Shown here: one piece after another, positions 7,121-14,029 of the stretch
Layout of the letters: the number at the start of each line of letters is the position of its first letter
How positions within the stretch are numbered: position 1 is the first letter of the stretch
Origin: a virus
Strand: one strand, 5' to 3'
DNA: 22,255 nucleotides
Virus record (IMG/VR): IMGVR_UViG_3300048835_000909
Span: 1 to 22,255 of that record
Made by a program: the position numbers and the translations under genes
The notes under the pieces: model-generated
Seen by the model: the letters and a program-made list of their open reading frames with translations, nothing else
The model's database searches: none
Told to the model about the DNA's origin: nothing

Positions 7121-8250
7121 GTCCCTATCGCAAGCAGGGGGAGCGCACCTGGTACCTCACGCTCGCGACCGGTGATGCGGCGCGGCCGTGGTACCGGATG
7201 AGCTCGGGCACGCGCGATCGCGCGACGGCCGAGCAGATGCAGAAGATGCTGGACCTGCTCGGCGTGCGCGGCCGGCGCGAGCTCTGGGTGCGCGACGCCC
7301 TGGTGGCGCGGCGGGTGCACGTGGGCACGGTCTACGACGCCTATGTGAGCGGCACGCTCGAGGCGCTCAAGGCGCAGCTCGCGGACGTCGACCTGGCGCC
7401 GGCGCTGGATCCGTGGGTGGCGACGCTCCGGGCGCGGGTGACAGACGGCACGTTCGCCGAGGAGAGCTTCCGCAAGTACGTGGCGCAGGTGCGCGTGCTC
7501 GTGGGGGCGGCGCTCTTCCGCACGGCCGTCACCGGGCCGGCGCTCAAGGCGCGGCTCGATGCGCTGCCGGGCTCCGGGACCAGCCGCCGTCGGCACGCGG
7601 CTGCGTGGATGAGCTTCCTCGACTACTGCGTGGAGACGGGGCTCCTGGTTGCGAACCCCCTCCGTGCGGTGAAGCTGCCCAAGGAGAACCGCGCGCGGGA
7701 GCGCTACGCGGAGTGGCCGCACGTGCTCCGGCTGCTGCATGCGATGCCTGAGGGCGTGCACCGCGCGTTGGCGGCGGTGCGCCACGGCGCGGGGCTCGAG
7801 ATGCAGGCGGCCCTCGCGATGCGGCGCCGCGATGTGGACCTGGAGACGCGCGTCGTGTGGGCGCACGGACGGAAGACGTCGCACCGGGACCGCCAGGCGA
7901 TCGTGCTCGACGAGGCGTGCTGGGCGATCTTCGCGGCGTACCTCCGCGACGCGCGCTTCATGCCGGAGGTCGAACTCTTCCCCGTGTCACACAAGGAGCA
8001 CGAGGTCGCGCAGCGCGAGGCGGCAGCGACGGTGCGCGCCGAGGGGGTGCCACTCCGCGACGGCTACACCCTCCACGATGCGCGGCATTCGTTTGCGGTG
8101 GAGATGGTACGTCGCGGCCACGAGGCCAAGCTGTTGTCGGCGAACCTGGGGCACGCCAACGAGGCGCTGCTGATGAAGCGGTATGGGAAGCATCGGCCGC
8201 GGGCCGAGGACCTGGTGCGCGCCGCGAAGCGCGCGGGAGGAGCGAGTTAA
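7117..8250 (+). CDS. int: tyrosine-recombinase integrase
   Basis: The 377-residue protein has an N-terminal arm-type domain (SPYRKQGERTWYLTLATG), a core-binding domain (about 105-185) and the catalytic domain. Visible catalytic residues are K253 (HGRKTSHRDR), H320 and R323 (HDARHSF), H346 (ANLGHAN) and Y356 (LLMKRYGKH). The usual first arginine of the TGLRxGE motif aligns with E228 (GAGLEMQAALAMRRRDVD), so this position is atypical. The gene ends 85 nt before a tRNA-Asn-like attP core. This is the standard place for an integrase, so the enzyme most likely integrates the phage at a host tRNA-Asn gene. The ATG at 7117 overlaps the xis-like stop. Confidence 0.95.
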   Translation: MSPYRKQGERTWYLTLATGDAARPWYRMSSGTRDRATAEQMQKMLDLLGVRGRRELWVRDALVARRVHVGTVYDAYVSGTLEALKAQLADVDLAPALDPWVATLRARVTDGTFAEESFRKYVAQVRVLVGAALFRTAVTGPALKARLDALPGSGTSRRRHAAAWMSFLDYCVETGLLVANPLRAVKLPKENRARERYAEWPHVLRLLHAMPEGVHRALAAVRHGAGLEMQAALAMRRRDVDLETRVVWAHGRKTSHRDRQAIVLDEACWAIFAAYLRDARFMPEVELFPVSHKEHEVAQREAAATVRAEGVPLRDGYTLHDARHSFAVEMVRRGHEAKLLSANLGHANEALLMKRYGKHRPRAEDLVRAAKRAGGAS

Positions 8251-8260
8251 TGCGTCGTGC

Positions 8261-8278
8261 TACGGTTTCCGCTACTGG
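8261..8278 (+). repeat. direct repeat, candidate integrase arm site (left)
   Basis: The 13-mer CGGTTTCCGCTAC (8263-8275) recurs at 8470-8482 in the same orientation; over 18 nt the two copies differ at two positions. They lie on either side of the tRNA-like core, which is the expected position of arm-type binding sites. Confidence 0.5.
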
Positions 8279-8288
8279 CCATGAACGT

Positions 8289-8327
8289 CTCGACCCCCAC
8301 TGCACGGTAAGTGCAATGGGGGTCGAG
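8289..8327. terminator. 17-bp hairpin between int and attP core
   Basis: CTCGACCCCCACTGCAC pairs with GTGCAATGGGGGTCGAG around a GGTAA loop, with a single C-A mismatch. It is not followed by a T run on either strand. It lies after int on the plus strand and 8 nt after the tRNA-Asn 3' half on the minus strand, so it could act as a two-way transcription barrier. It might also be a recombinase-related structure. Confidence 0.5.
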
Positions 8328-8334
8328 GGATGCA

Positions 8335-8377
8335 GCTCCGGCGACAGGACTCGAACCTGTGACCCGGTGATTAACAG
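8335..8377 (-). other. attP core: 3' half of tRNA-Asn(GUU)
   Basis: On the minus strand the segment reads anticodon loop CTGTTAA (anticodon GTT), anticodon stem 3' side TCACC, variable GGGTC, T stem ACAGG and CCTGT around loop TTCGAGT, then acceptor CGCCGGA and discriminator G. All parts fit a bacterial tRNA-Asn. The 5' side of the anticodon stem is absent: the bases before the loop (CTTCC) cannot pair with TCACC. Homology to a tRNA therefore begins in the anticodon loop, which is the usual crossover point for tRNA-directed integrases. Integration would rebuild a complete tRNA gene. Confidence 0.85.
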
Positions 8378-8467
8378 GGAAGCCCGCGCCCCTCGGGGCA
8401 TCGGTCGTCAGAGTGGCGCAGCGTTTCACCACGTGCCGAAGCGCGCCCGAAGAGGGCGAGGCTCCGC

Positions 8468-8485
8468 TCCGGTTTCCGCTACGGG
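8468..8485 (+). repeat. direct repeat, candidate integrase arm site (right)
   Basis: Second copy of the repeat at 8261-8278, in the same orientation, on the other side of the attP core. Confidence 0.5.
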
Positions 8486-8521
8486 TAATCGCCGCGCCGT
8501 CGCGATCACGCAGGTGACCCC

Positions 8522-8863
8522 ATGACGGGAGCTCTGCCTTCCGCACCCGGTCCGCTCACGAGCGGCCCCCGTGGCCTCGACATCCCGCTGCGCGTCGAGA
8601 CGGTCGACGAGGCGCGCGCGATCCTCAACCAGCTCAACGACACGGCGGCGGTGCGCGAGCTCACGCGCGCCGAGCGTCACGTGCAGCGCCGGCTGCGGCG
8701 CATGCCTGGGGTGCACCAGCCATCGGCGACCCATGAGTTCACCGCGATCGCGAAGGCGAGACTCCGCCGGCTCTCGAAGGCCGCCAAACGCGCGCGGGCC
8801 GCGCAACGCACGCTCGAGGGCACGCGTCGCCGGTTGCAGGATGCGCCAGGGGGAACCCCATGA
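8522..8863 (+). CDS. hypothetical basic helical protein
   Basis: The 113-residue protein starts at ATG 8522, the first gene after attP. A proline/glycine-rich start leads into VETVDEARAILNQLND and two Arg-rich helices (RELTRAERHVQRRLRRMPG; KARLRRLSKAAKRARAAQR). It is very basic and could bind nucleic acid. No family is recognised. Its stop overlaps the next start (ATGA). Confidence 0.6.
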   Translation: MTGALPSAPGPLTSGPRGLDIPLRVETVDEARAILNQLNDTAAVRELTRAERHVQRRLRRMPGVHQPSATHEFTAIAKARLRRLSKAAKRARAAQRTLEGTRRRLQDAPGGTP

Positions 8864-9153
8864 TGGCCTTCCTGCGCGACGTGCTCTCCGAGCTCGCCTT
8901 CGTCCCCGTCTGGGCGTGGTGGGTGATCACGTGCCTCGCGTGTGCGCTGTGGGGCGCGCTGATGCAGGTGCCGGAGCTGACGACCGACCGTCGCTCGACC
9001 ACGTTCGCGGCGCGGTCGGCCGCGCTCATCGTGGCCGCGGCGGTCGGCATTCTCGTGCCGCTCTACCTCTGGCTGGCGGAGTGGCTGGAAGCGGAGCTCG
9101 GCATCGCCGATCCCATGACCCGACCCGACCCTCTCGACAAGGAGCGTATCTGA
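8860..9153 (+). CDS. small protein with two membrane segments
   Basis: The 97-residue protein has two clear hydrophobic helices (about residues 15-36, PVWAWWVITCLACALWGALM; and about 50-70, AALIVAAAVGILVPLYLWL) and a charged C-terminal tail. The size and topology fit a holin-like or inner-membrane accessory protein. No endolysin is next to it, so a lysis role is not supported by context. The start could be ATG 8860 (overlapping the upstream stop) or ATG 8863. Confidence 0.65.
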   Translation: MMAFLRDVLSELAFVPVWAWWVITCLACALWGALMQVPELTTDRRSTTFAARSAALIVAAAVGILVPLYLWLAEWLEAELGIADPMTRPDPLDKERI

Positions 9154-9449
9154 TGGGCCGACTCCGGCGGTATCTCGTCCTGCTCACGGCGATCGGCGCG
9201 GGGGTGAACCTCTCGCTCACCGCGACCGACGGCGACTTCGTGGCGCTGGCCGCCGCGGCACTCGCGGGCGCCTGTGTGCACGTGCTTCTCACCGATCTGT
9301 GGCAGGACCTCGAGGCCTCGGTCTCCCCGCAGACGCGTGCGGCCCGGCGGCTCGCGCGCGACGTCGAGCAGGCCGTGGCGCGCCGTCGCGCGGCGCAGGA
9401 ACAGGCCGACGCCCACGCGTCGGGCGCGACCGGTGGGGTGCGCGCATGA
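9153..9449 (+). CDS. small membrane protein with cytoplasmic helical tail
   Basis: The 98-residue protein starts at ATG 9153 (TGATG overlap). It has two hydrophobic stretches (YLVLLTAIGAGVNLSL; FVALAAAALAGACVHVLL), followed by an Arg/Ala/Glu-rich helix (RAARRLARDVEQAVARRRAA) that could form a coiled coil. With the preceding membrane gene it forms a pair, which may act together. No family is recognised. Confidence 0.6.
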   Translation: MGRLRRYLVLLTAIGAGVNLSLTATDGDFVALAAAALAGACVHVLLTDLWQDLEASVSPQTRAARRLARDVEQAVARRRAAQEQADAHASGATGGVRA

Positions 9450-9802
9450 GCGACCACCCGCGCGAGATCCGCGCCACCACGACGCGCTGCACCACGTGCC
9501 CGGCGCTGCTCGTGGAGACGCGCGACGCCATCGGACGGCCGCGGCTCCGCTGTCCGGACTGTCAGGGCGTGAACCGCACGCCCGAGCCGGCGGGCACCGT
9601 GGGCCCGCGCAACCGCCAGCTGAGCGCGAACTCGCACGAGCTCCGGTGGTCGCCCCGCGTGCGGACGTGCGTGCGGTGCGATGCACCGTTGCCGGTGCAG
9701 GCGATGGGACGACCGCGCAAGCACTGCGTGGATGCGACGGCGTGCTTCCACCGCGCGGGTGCGCGGCATGGTGCGCGCCCAACCGAGCGGAGGGCAGGCT
9801 GA
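9446..9802 (+). CDS. protein with two CxxC zinc-binding units
   Basis: The 118-residue protein has one complete zinc ribbon (C15, C18, C36, C39; RCTTCPALL ... LRCPDCQGV) and a second set (C75, C78, C94, C100) ending FHRAG. Zinc ribbons of this kind usually bind DNA, RNA or protein. The start is ATG 9446, overlapping the upstream stop. Role in the phage is unknown; its place shortly before the replication genes suggests a nucleic-acid task, but this is inference only. Confidence 0.65.
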   Translation: MSDHPREIRATTTRCTTCPALLVETRDAIGRPRLRCPDCQGVNRTPEPAGTVGPRNRQLSANSHELRWSPRVRTCVRCDAPLPVQAMGRPRKHCVDATACFHRAGARHGARPTERRAG

Positions 9803-10179
9803 TGCGCGGCGTAAAGGGGAGTGGACCGAATGGGAAGAAGGCCCGCGGAGGGCGCGGCACGGGGCATACCGCTGCCGGCGTCGCGCGGCAGGCGTCCTCG
9901 ATCGAGCATGACGATACGGCGACATGCCGGTTGGACGGTGCGGCTCTGGTGAGCGGCAGCTGTCCAAGCTGCCACGCGCGTGCGCAGCGGTTCGCCCGGA
10001 TCCGCGAGCTCGAGGCGGAGCTGCGGGCGCTCAAGCAGCGGCGCTGCGAGATCTGCGACGCCCCGGGCGGCCGCAAGAGCCCGAAGCACCCCCAGGTGGC
10101 GTGCCCGCTGTGCCGGAAGCTGCTCACGCACGAGGCACGGATGAAGGCGCAGCTCGCCAAGGCGAAGGGCCGCACGTGA
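9802..10179 (+). CDS. basic zinc-finger-like protein with coiled coil
   Basis: The 125-residue protein begins with a Gly/Lys/Arg-rich disordered tail and then carries CRLDG...CPSC (C42, C54, C57), a coiled coil (ARIRELEAELRALKQRR), and a second CxxC pair set (C82, C85, C101, C104; CEICDAP ... CPLCRK). The C-terminal treble-clef-like unit resembles HNH-type or RING-type scaffolds in spacing, but no HNH catalytic residues are evident. The start is ATG 9802 (TGATG overlap). Confidence 0.6.
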   Translation: MRGVKGSGPNGKKARGGRGTGHTAAGVARQASSIEHDDTATCRLDGAALVSGSCPSCHARAQRFARIRELEAELRALKQRRCEICDAPGGRKSPKHPQVACPLCRKLLTHEARMKAQLAKAKGRT

Positions 10180-10397
10180 GCCGGCGCTCGAGGATCCTCG
10201 ACGGCCCGCAGGGCCAACGCGTGCAGCGCGCCATCTGCGAGGTGCTGTCGGCCGCGCCGGTGTTCCCTGGCAAGGTTCTCATTGTCGCGGGACCGGAAGC
10301 GCCCGGCAAGCGGCCATACGTCGAGCTCCTCGCCGAGCTCGAGGCGGCCGATGATGCGAGAGATCTCCAGCCGGCTCGCTTCGCGGGGGATGCGTGA
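10176..10397 (+). CDS. small hypothetical protein
   Basis: The 73-residue protein starts at GTG 10176, overlapping the previous stop (GTGA). It includes VQRAICEVLSAAPVFPGKVL and LLAELEAADDARD. No motif is recognised. GTGA coupling at both ends supports it as a gene. Confidence 0.5.
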   Translation: MSRRSRILDGPQGQRVQRAICEVLSAAPVFPGKVLIVAGPEAPGKRPYVELLAELEAADDARDLQPARFAGDA

Positions 10398-10903
10398 GCA
10401 CGCGTCGCCCGCCCGATCGGAGCGCCGCGAAGGCGATCTGCGACGCCCTGGCCGTGCGCTACCAGTGGCCAGAGTGGTTCTTCGCGCGCGAGGCGCGAGC
10501 CGGGCGACGCCTTGGCCACCGCGCGGATTTCGTGCCGCCACCTCCAGTTCCTCGGCCGCCCCGCCACTCCAGGTCGGTCGCATTCATCCCCGATCGCATC
10601 GCGCAGGACCGAGGGCTCTCGTTCCAGGGCCTGCTCGCCTATCTCGTGCTCTCGACCACGAGCGATGCCGATGGCTGGTGCTGGCCGAACGGGCGCGAGC
10701 TCGCGCGACTCGCCCGGCGCGATGCGCGCTTTTCGTCGGTTGCGCTCTCCGAGCTGGAGCGCCGCGGCTACCTCAAGCGCCACCGGGTGCCGTCACCGAT
10801 CGGCCCGCAACTCGTGATCCGCCTCCTGCTCACTGCGGCCGAGCGGCACGCGGTGCTCCGCCTGCCTGCGCTCTCGGCCTCGGTCGACTCACTCTCTGCC
10901 TAG
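10394..10903 (+). CDS. helix-turn-helix (HTH_36-like) DNA-binding protein
   Basis: The 169-residue protein starts at GTG 10394. Residues about 63-140 form a winged helix-turn-helix of the kind found in replication and plasmid initiator proteins: FIPDRIAQDRGLSFQGLLAY, then GWCWPNGRELARLARRDARF and LSELERRGYLKRHRV. The N-terminal part (AAKAICDALAVRYQWPEWFF) is a separate short helical unit joined by a proline-rich linker. It sits immediately before the initiator-like gene and may help recognise the origin or regulate the replication genes. Confidence 0.7.
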   Translation: MSTRRPPDRSAAKAICDALAVRYQWPEWFFAREARAGRRLGHRADFVPPPPVPRPPRHSRSVAFIPDRIAQDRGLSFQGLLAYLVLSTTSDADGWCWPNGRELARLARRDARFSSVALSELERRGYLKRHRVPSPIGPQLVIRLLLTAAERHAVLRLPALSASVDSLSA

Positions 10904-10911
10904 AACCTCAC

Positions 10912-12102
10912 GTGTACGCAAAACTCTCATCGACCATCACGCGCTCGAGCATCTGGCGCGAGCCCCCGGCCACGCGGGTCGTCTGGATCGCGCTGCTCGC
11001 GCTGGCGAACAAGGACGGCTTCGTGAAGGGCGTCGAAGCCTGGTTGGCCAGCGAGGCCAATGTGGAGCGTAGCGAGTGCCGCGAGGCGCTCGAGACGTTC
11101 ATGTCGCCGGACCCGGAAAGCCAGGATCAGGACTATGGCGGTCGCCGACTCGAGAAGGTCGAGGGTGGCTGGCTGGTGCTCAACTACAAGAAGTACCGCG
11201 ATATGCGGACGACGGAGCAGGTGTTGGCCGCTGAGCGTCAACAGCGGAAGCGTAAGCGGGATAAAGGCTTAGACGACTCCGGTGACGTTGGTGTTGAGGA
11301 AGTCACGGCTTGTCACGTGACGTCACGCGACGTCACGACAATTGTCTCTGCTTCTGCATCTGCACCTGCCGTTGTCTCTGCTTCTGCTCCAAAACCGCGC
11401 GCGCGCGCACGAAGCGCGGCCGTGGAGCGTGAGCCTGCGCCGGACGAGGCTGCGGGCAGCGCACCACCGCGGCCCGCTGGCGGTGCACAAACCGCGGGCG
11501 CTGCACAAACGGGCTCGCCACCGCTCTTCGACCGCTTCCAGCATGCGTCGCACCGCGATGCGTACGCCGCGATGCGGTCGGCACACCGCCTGCCGGCAGC
11601 GCTCGACGCCGCCCTGCGTGACATCGCCGAGCCGGTGAACGGCGGACCGGCGTACACCTGGGACGAGATTGGCGGCGCGCTGCTGCAGGTGCTCGGCAAC
11701 GGCGAGACGTTCAACGCGGCCCGATGCCGCGGTTACTGCCGCAGCATCCGGGCGGCGCTGGTATCGCAGGGCCATACGCCGCGACCATCGGCTCGAGGCG
11801 CGGCCACCGCGGTCTCGCCGGCCACCGCGGAGATCGGGGGCACGGCGTGGTCCGCGGCGGACGTCTGGGATCTCTGCGTGCGGAGCGGGCTTGCGAGTCC
11901 GATGCAGTCCCGGGAGGCGCTCGAGGAGCGGGTGCGCACGCTCAAGGCCGACGGGAAGATCCACGACGAGGACGCCTTTCTCTCGCTCGTGCTGCACGTC
12001 CAGCCCTGGGCGCTCGCGGAGATACGCTTCGACCGCACGCGTGAGGAGCGTCTTGCAGCCGCGGTGGCGACGTGGACACCGGCCACGGAGGCTGCACGAT
12101 GA
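10912..12102 (+). CDS. phage replication initiator-like protein
   Basis: The 396-residue protein opens with YAKLSSTITRSSIWREPPAT and WIALLALANKDGFVKGVEAW. A wing-like end follows (RRLEKVEGGWLVLNYKKYRD). This N-terminal winged-helix domain is common in phage replication initiators and helicase loaders. A linker (about 125-190) is low complexity (VSASASAPAVVSASAPK) and contains the repeats at 11302-11337. The C-terminal half is helical (AAMRSAHRLPAALDAALRDI; WSAADVWDLCVRSGLASPM). The start is GTG 10912; its ribosome site is weak. The next gene is a DnaB helicase with a 4-nt overlap, so the likely job is origin binding and helicase loading, as for lambda O or P22 gp18. Confidence 0.75.
   Translation: MYAKLSSTITRSSIWREPPATRVVWIALLALANKDGFVKGVEAWLASEANVERSECREALETFMSPDPESQDQDYGGRRLEKVEGGWLVLNYKKYRDMRTTEQVLAAERQQRKRKRDKGLDDSGDVGVEEVTACHVTSRDVTTIVSASASAPAVVSASAPKPRARARSAAVEREPAPDEAAGSAPPRPAGGAQTAGAAQTGSPPLFDRFQHASHRDAYAAMRSAHRLPAALDAALRDIAEPVNGGPAYTWDEIGGALLQVLGNGETFNAARCRGYCRSIRAALVSQGHTPRPSARGAATAVSPATAEIGGTAWSAADVWDLCVRSGLASPMQSREALEERVRTLKADGKIHDEDAFLSLVLHVQPWALAEIRFDRTREERLAAAVATWTPATEAAR
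11302..11337 (+). repeat. four 10-bp in-phase repeats, candidate origin iterons
   Basis: GTCACG occurs at 11302, 11312, 11322 and 11332, exactly 10 bp apart, so all copies face the same side of the helix. Overlapping palindromes GTCACGTGAC and GTGACGTCAC are also present. The period is not a multiple of three, so it is not a by-product of a protein repeat. A pyrimidine-rich, lower-GC stretch follows (11341-11390). They lie inside the initiator gene. Confidence 0.6.
11342..11387 (+). repeat. pyrimidine-rich direct repeat next to the iterons
   Basis: TTGTCTCTGCTTCTGC occurs at 11342-11357 and again at 11372-11387, 30 bp apart. It encodes repeated VSASA and is in frame, so it may reflect the protein linker; its lower GC and strand bias would also suit an unwinding region. 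Confidence 0.45.
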
Positions 12103-13565
12103 CCGCCACGCCGATGCCGCGAGATGTTCCACGCGACACACCTACAACGCCGTATGTCTCTACCACGGGGCAACACGGCGCGCTGTGGAGCGAGGACGCC
12201 GAGCGCGCCGTGCTCGCCGCGATGCTGATCAGCCCCGTGCAGGCCGCAGTGATTGCCCGTGAGCTCCAGGACAGCCACTTCTACCGCGGCGCCCACCGGG
12301 CGCTCTTCCAGGCGATGCGCGCCCTGCTCGCCGCGGACGTGGTCATCGACCCCGTCACGCTCGCGAACCAGCTGCAGGCCGCAGGACGGCTCGAGGCCGC
12401 CGGGGGGAAGGAGGCGATTGGCGGCCTCTACGACGAGATCCCGACCGCCGATCACGCCGCGCACCACGTCGGCATCCTCCGTGACTTCGCCGCGCGCCGT
12501 GAGACCGTGCAGCTCGCCGCGCAGCTCGCGCGCAGCGCACGCGACCTCTCGGTGCCACTGCAGGCGACGCTCGACGCCGGCAGCCGCGCAATGTTGCGCC
12601 AGGTCTCGGGGACCGGCGAGCAGGGCTTCCGGCCGATCAAGGCCGGCGTCTGGGATGCCGTGTCGCGCATCGAGCAGCGGCAGGCCGGCACGGCCCCCGT
12701 TGGCCTCGCCAGTGGGTGGCCGGAGCTCGACGACCGCCTGCATGGCGGGATCGAGCCGGGTTCGCTCGTCGTCGTGGTCGGCGTGCCATCGAGCGGGAAG
12801 ACCTCGCTGGTCTGGAATCTCCTCTGCAACGTCGCGGTCGAGTCGGGCGCGGCCACGGCGATGGTCTCCGCCGAGATGAAGGAGGAGATGCTCATCGAGT
12901 CCGCGTTCGCCGCGCACGGCGACATCGCCCGGCAGCACATCAAGACGGGCGACCTGGAGCGAGACGAGATCGCGAAGCTCGCGCGCGCCGCGGGTACGCT
13001 GGCGCAGGCGCCGATCTGGATCGACGACACCGTGATGCCGGATGTCGAGGACGTCGTGAACCGCTGCGTGCTGCTGAAGACGCAGCGCCCCGACCTGTGC
13101 GCCGTGGGCGTCGACTTCATCCAGCTCCTGCAGCTGCGCGACAAGGACCGCGGCGAGCTCCACGAGACGACGCTGCGCAAGATTGCGTACCAGCTCAAGG
13201 GGCTCGCGCTCCGGCTGAACATCGTCGTCTTCGCACTCGCGCAGCCAAACGACAAGCAGATCGAGGACCGCCCGGACAAGCGCCCGCAGCTCCGTGACAT
13301 CCAGGGCTCGTCAGGCATCCGGCAGGCCGCCGACGTGATCGGCCTCATCTATCGCGATGGCCTCTACAACTCCTCCTCGAACGACCCGACGCTCGAGGTC
13401 AACCTCGCGAAGAACAAGTTCGGGCCCACGGGGCTCGCTAAGCTCACCTGGGAGGGCTCCTACGTGCGCGTCACAAGTCCGCGCCGTCGGCAGCTTGAGC
13501 TCGAGGCAGAGCGCGCGCGAAACACGCCACTCAACCTGCTCGAGACTGGAGGGCACGCCGAATGA
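12099..13565 (+). CDS. dnaB: replicative DNA helicase, DnaB family
   Basis: The 488-residue protein has the two-domain plan of DnaB. The N-terminal helical domain contains DAERAVLAAMLISPVQ, AVIARELQDSHFYRGAHRAL and AIGGLYDEIPTADHAAHHV. The C-terminal RecA-fold ATPase opens with LASGWPELDDRLHGGIEPGS. Walker A is GVPSSGKTS with K234. The acidic SAEMKEEM, the Walker B-like CAVGVDFIQLL and the IQGSSGIRQAADV motif follow in the usual order. The ATG at 12099 overlaps the initiator stop; an in-frame GTG at 12072 is less likely. The phage thus brings its own helicase and would need only a host primase and polymerase. No primase is seen nearby. Confidence 0.95.
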   Translation: MTATPMPRDVPRDTPTTPYVSTTGQHGALWSEDAERAVLAAMLISPVQAAVIARELQDSHFYRGAHRALFQAMRALLAADVVIDPVTLANQLQAAGRLEAAGGKEAIGGLYDEIPTADHAAHHVGILRDFAARRETVQLAAQLARSARDLSVPLQATLDAGSRAMLRQVSGTGEQGFRPIKAGVWDAVSRIEQRQAGTAPVGLASGWPELDDRLHGGIEPGSLVVVVGVPSSGKTSLVWNLLCNVAVESGAATAMVSAEMKEEMLIESAFAAHGDIARQHIKTGDLERDEIAKLARAAGTLAQAPIWIDDTVMPDVEDVVNRCVLLKTQRPDLCAVGVDFIQLLQLRDKDRGELHETTLRKIAYQLKGLALRLNIVVFALAQPNDKQIEDRPDKRPQLRDIQGSSGIRQAADVIGLIYRDGLYNSSSNDPTLEVNLAKNKFGPTGLAKLTWEGSYVRVTSPRRRQLELEAERARNTPLNLLETGGHAE

Positions 13566-14029
13566 GGTCCACGCTCAACGGCATCACGCTCGGCCCGAAC
13601 TCACCGGCGCGCACGGTGCGACTCAATCGGCCGGAGAAGGACGAGCAGCAGCTCGGCGACGACTTCATCACCAGGCTCGAGGGCGAGGTAATCTCGCTGT
13701 CGCAGACCCGCGAGTCGCAGGTGCACGAAGGGCTGCCTGATCGACGCTATCGCGTCTTCGGCGTGGCCTTCTGGTGGGAGTGGAAAGCCGAGAACGGCAA
13801 GCTCTCGCGGTCGCAGCATGTCTTCCTGCAGCGCGAGATGGACTGCTTCTGCTTCGGCGGCGTCGGCGTGTTCGAGGACCTGGAGGCATTCGTCCGTGTC
13901 GTCAGGTCGAGCCGCTTGGCCAACGATGCGCAGTTGCTGAGCAGGCACTGCACGTCGCTGCTGGCTCGATGGGTCGCCAAGGGATACCGAAGCGAGACGC
14001 GGCCCCGGGGCCGGAGGGGCCGGCGATGA
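13562..14029 (+). CDS. VRR-NUC-type PD-(D/E)xK nuclease
   Basis: The 155-residue protein has the compact VRR-NUC pattern: an N-terminal helix with E28, then GLPDRRYRVFGVAFWWEWKA with D60 and E73-x-K75, then GKLSRSQHVFLQREMDCFCF. These are the residues of the PD-(D/E)xK active site, and the size fits phage enzymes that cut branched DNA or nick DNA ends. The start ATG 13562 overlaps the dnaB stop. Placed between replication and packaging, it may resolve branches before packaging or assist recombination. A basic tail (RPRGRRGRR) may bind DNA. The family assignment is by motif only. Confidence 0.75.
   Translation: MRSTLNGITLGPNSPARTVRLNRPEKDEQQLGDDFITRLEGEVISLSQTRESQVHEGLPDRRYRVFGVAFWWEWKAENGKLSRSQHVFLQREMDCFCFGGVGVFEDLEAFVRVVRSSRLANDAQLLSRHCTSLLARWVAKGYRSETRPRGRRGRR

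Larger units (their letters stand above)
8251..8521. other. attP region (non-coding)
   Basis: This 271-bp gap in an otherwise gapless plus-strand operon lies directly after int. It contains a repeat at each end (8261-8278, 8468-8485), a long hairpin (8289-8327) and a tRNA-Asn 3' half (8335-8377). Two weak hairpins (GCCCC/GGGGC at 8388-8399; CGCCC/GGGCG at 8444-8458) lie to the right. Phage genes continue on both sides, so this is attP and not attL or attR. Confidence 0.75.

Noticed and set aside
8251-8521. A complete tRNA-Asn gene carried by the phage.
   Set aside because: The 5' half is missing: the bases before the anticodon loop cannot pair with the anticodon stem or acceptor.
8860-9449. 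Holin pair for lysis.
   Set aside because: Topology would allow it, but no endolysin or spanin lies nearby and the position before replication genes is unusual for lysis; described only as membrane proteins.
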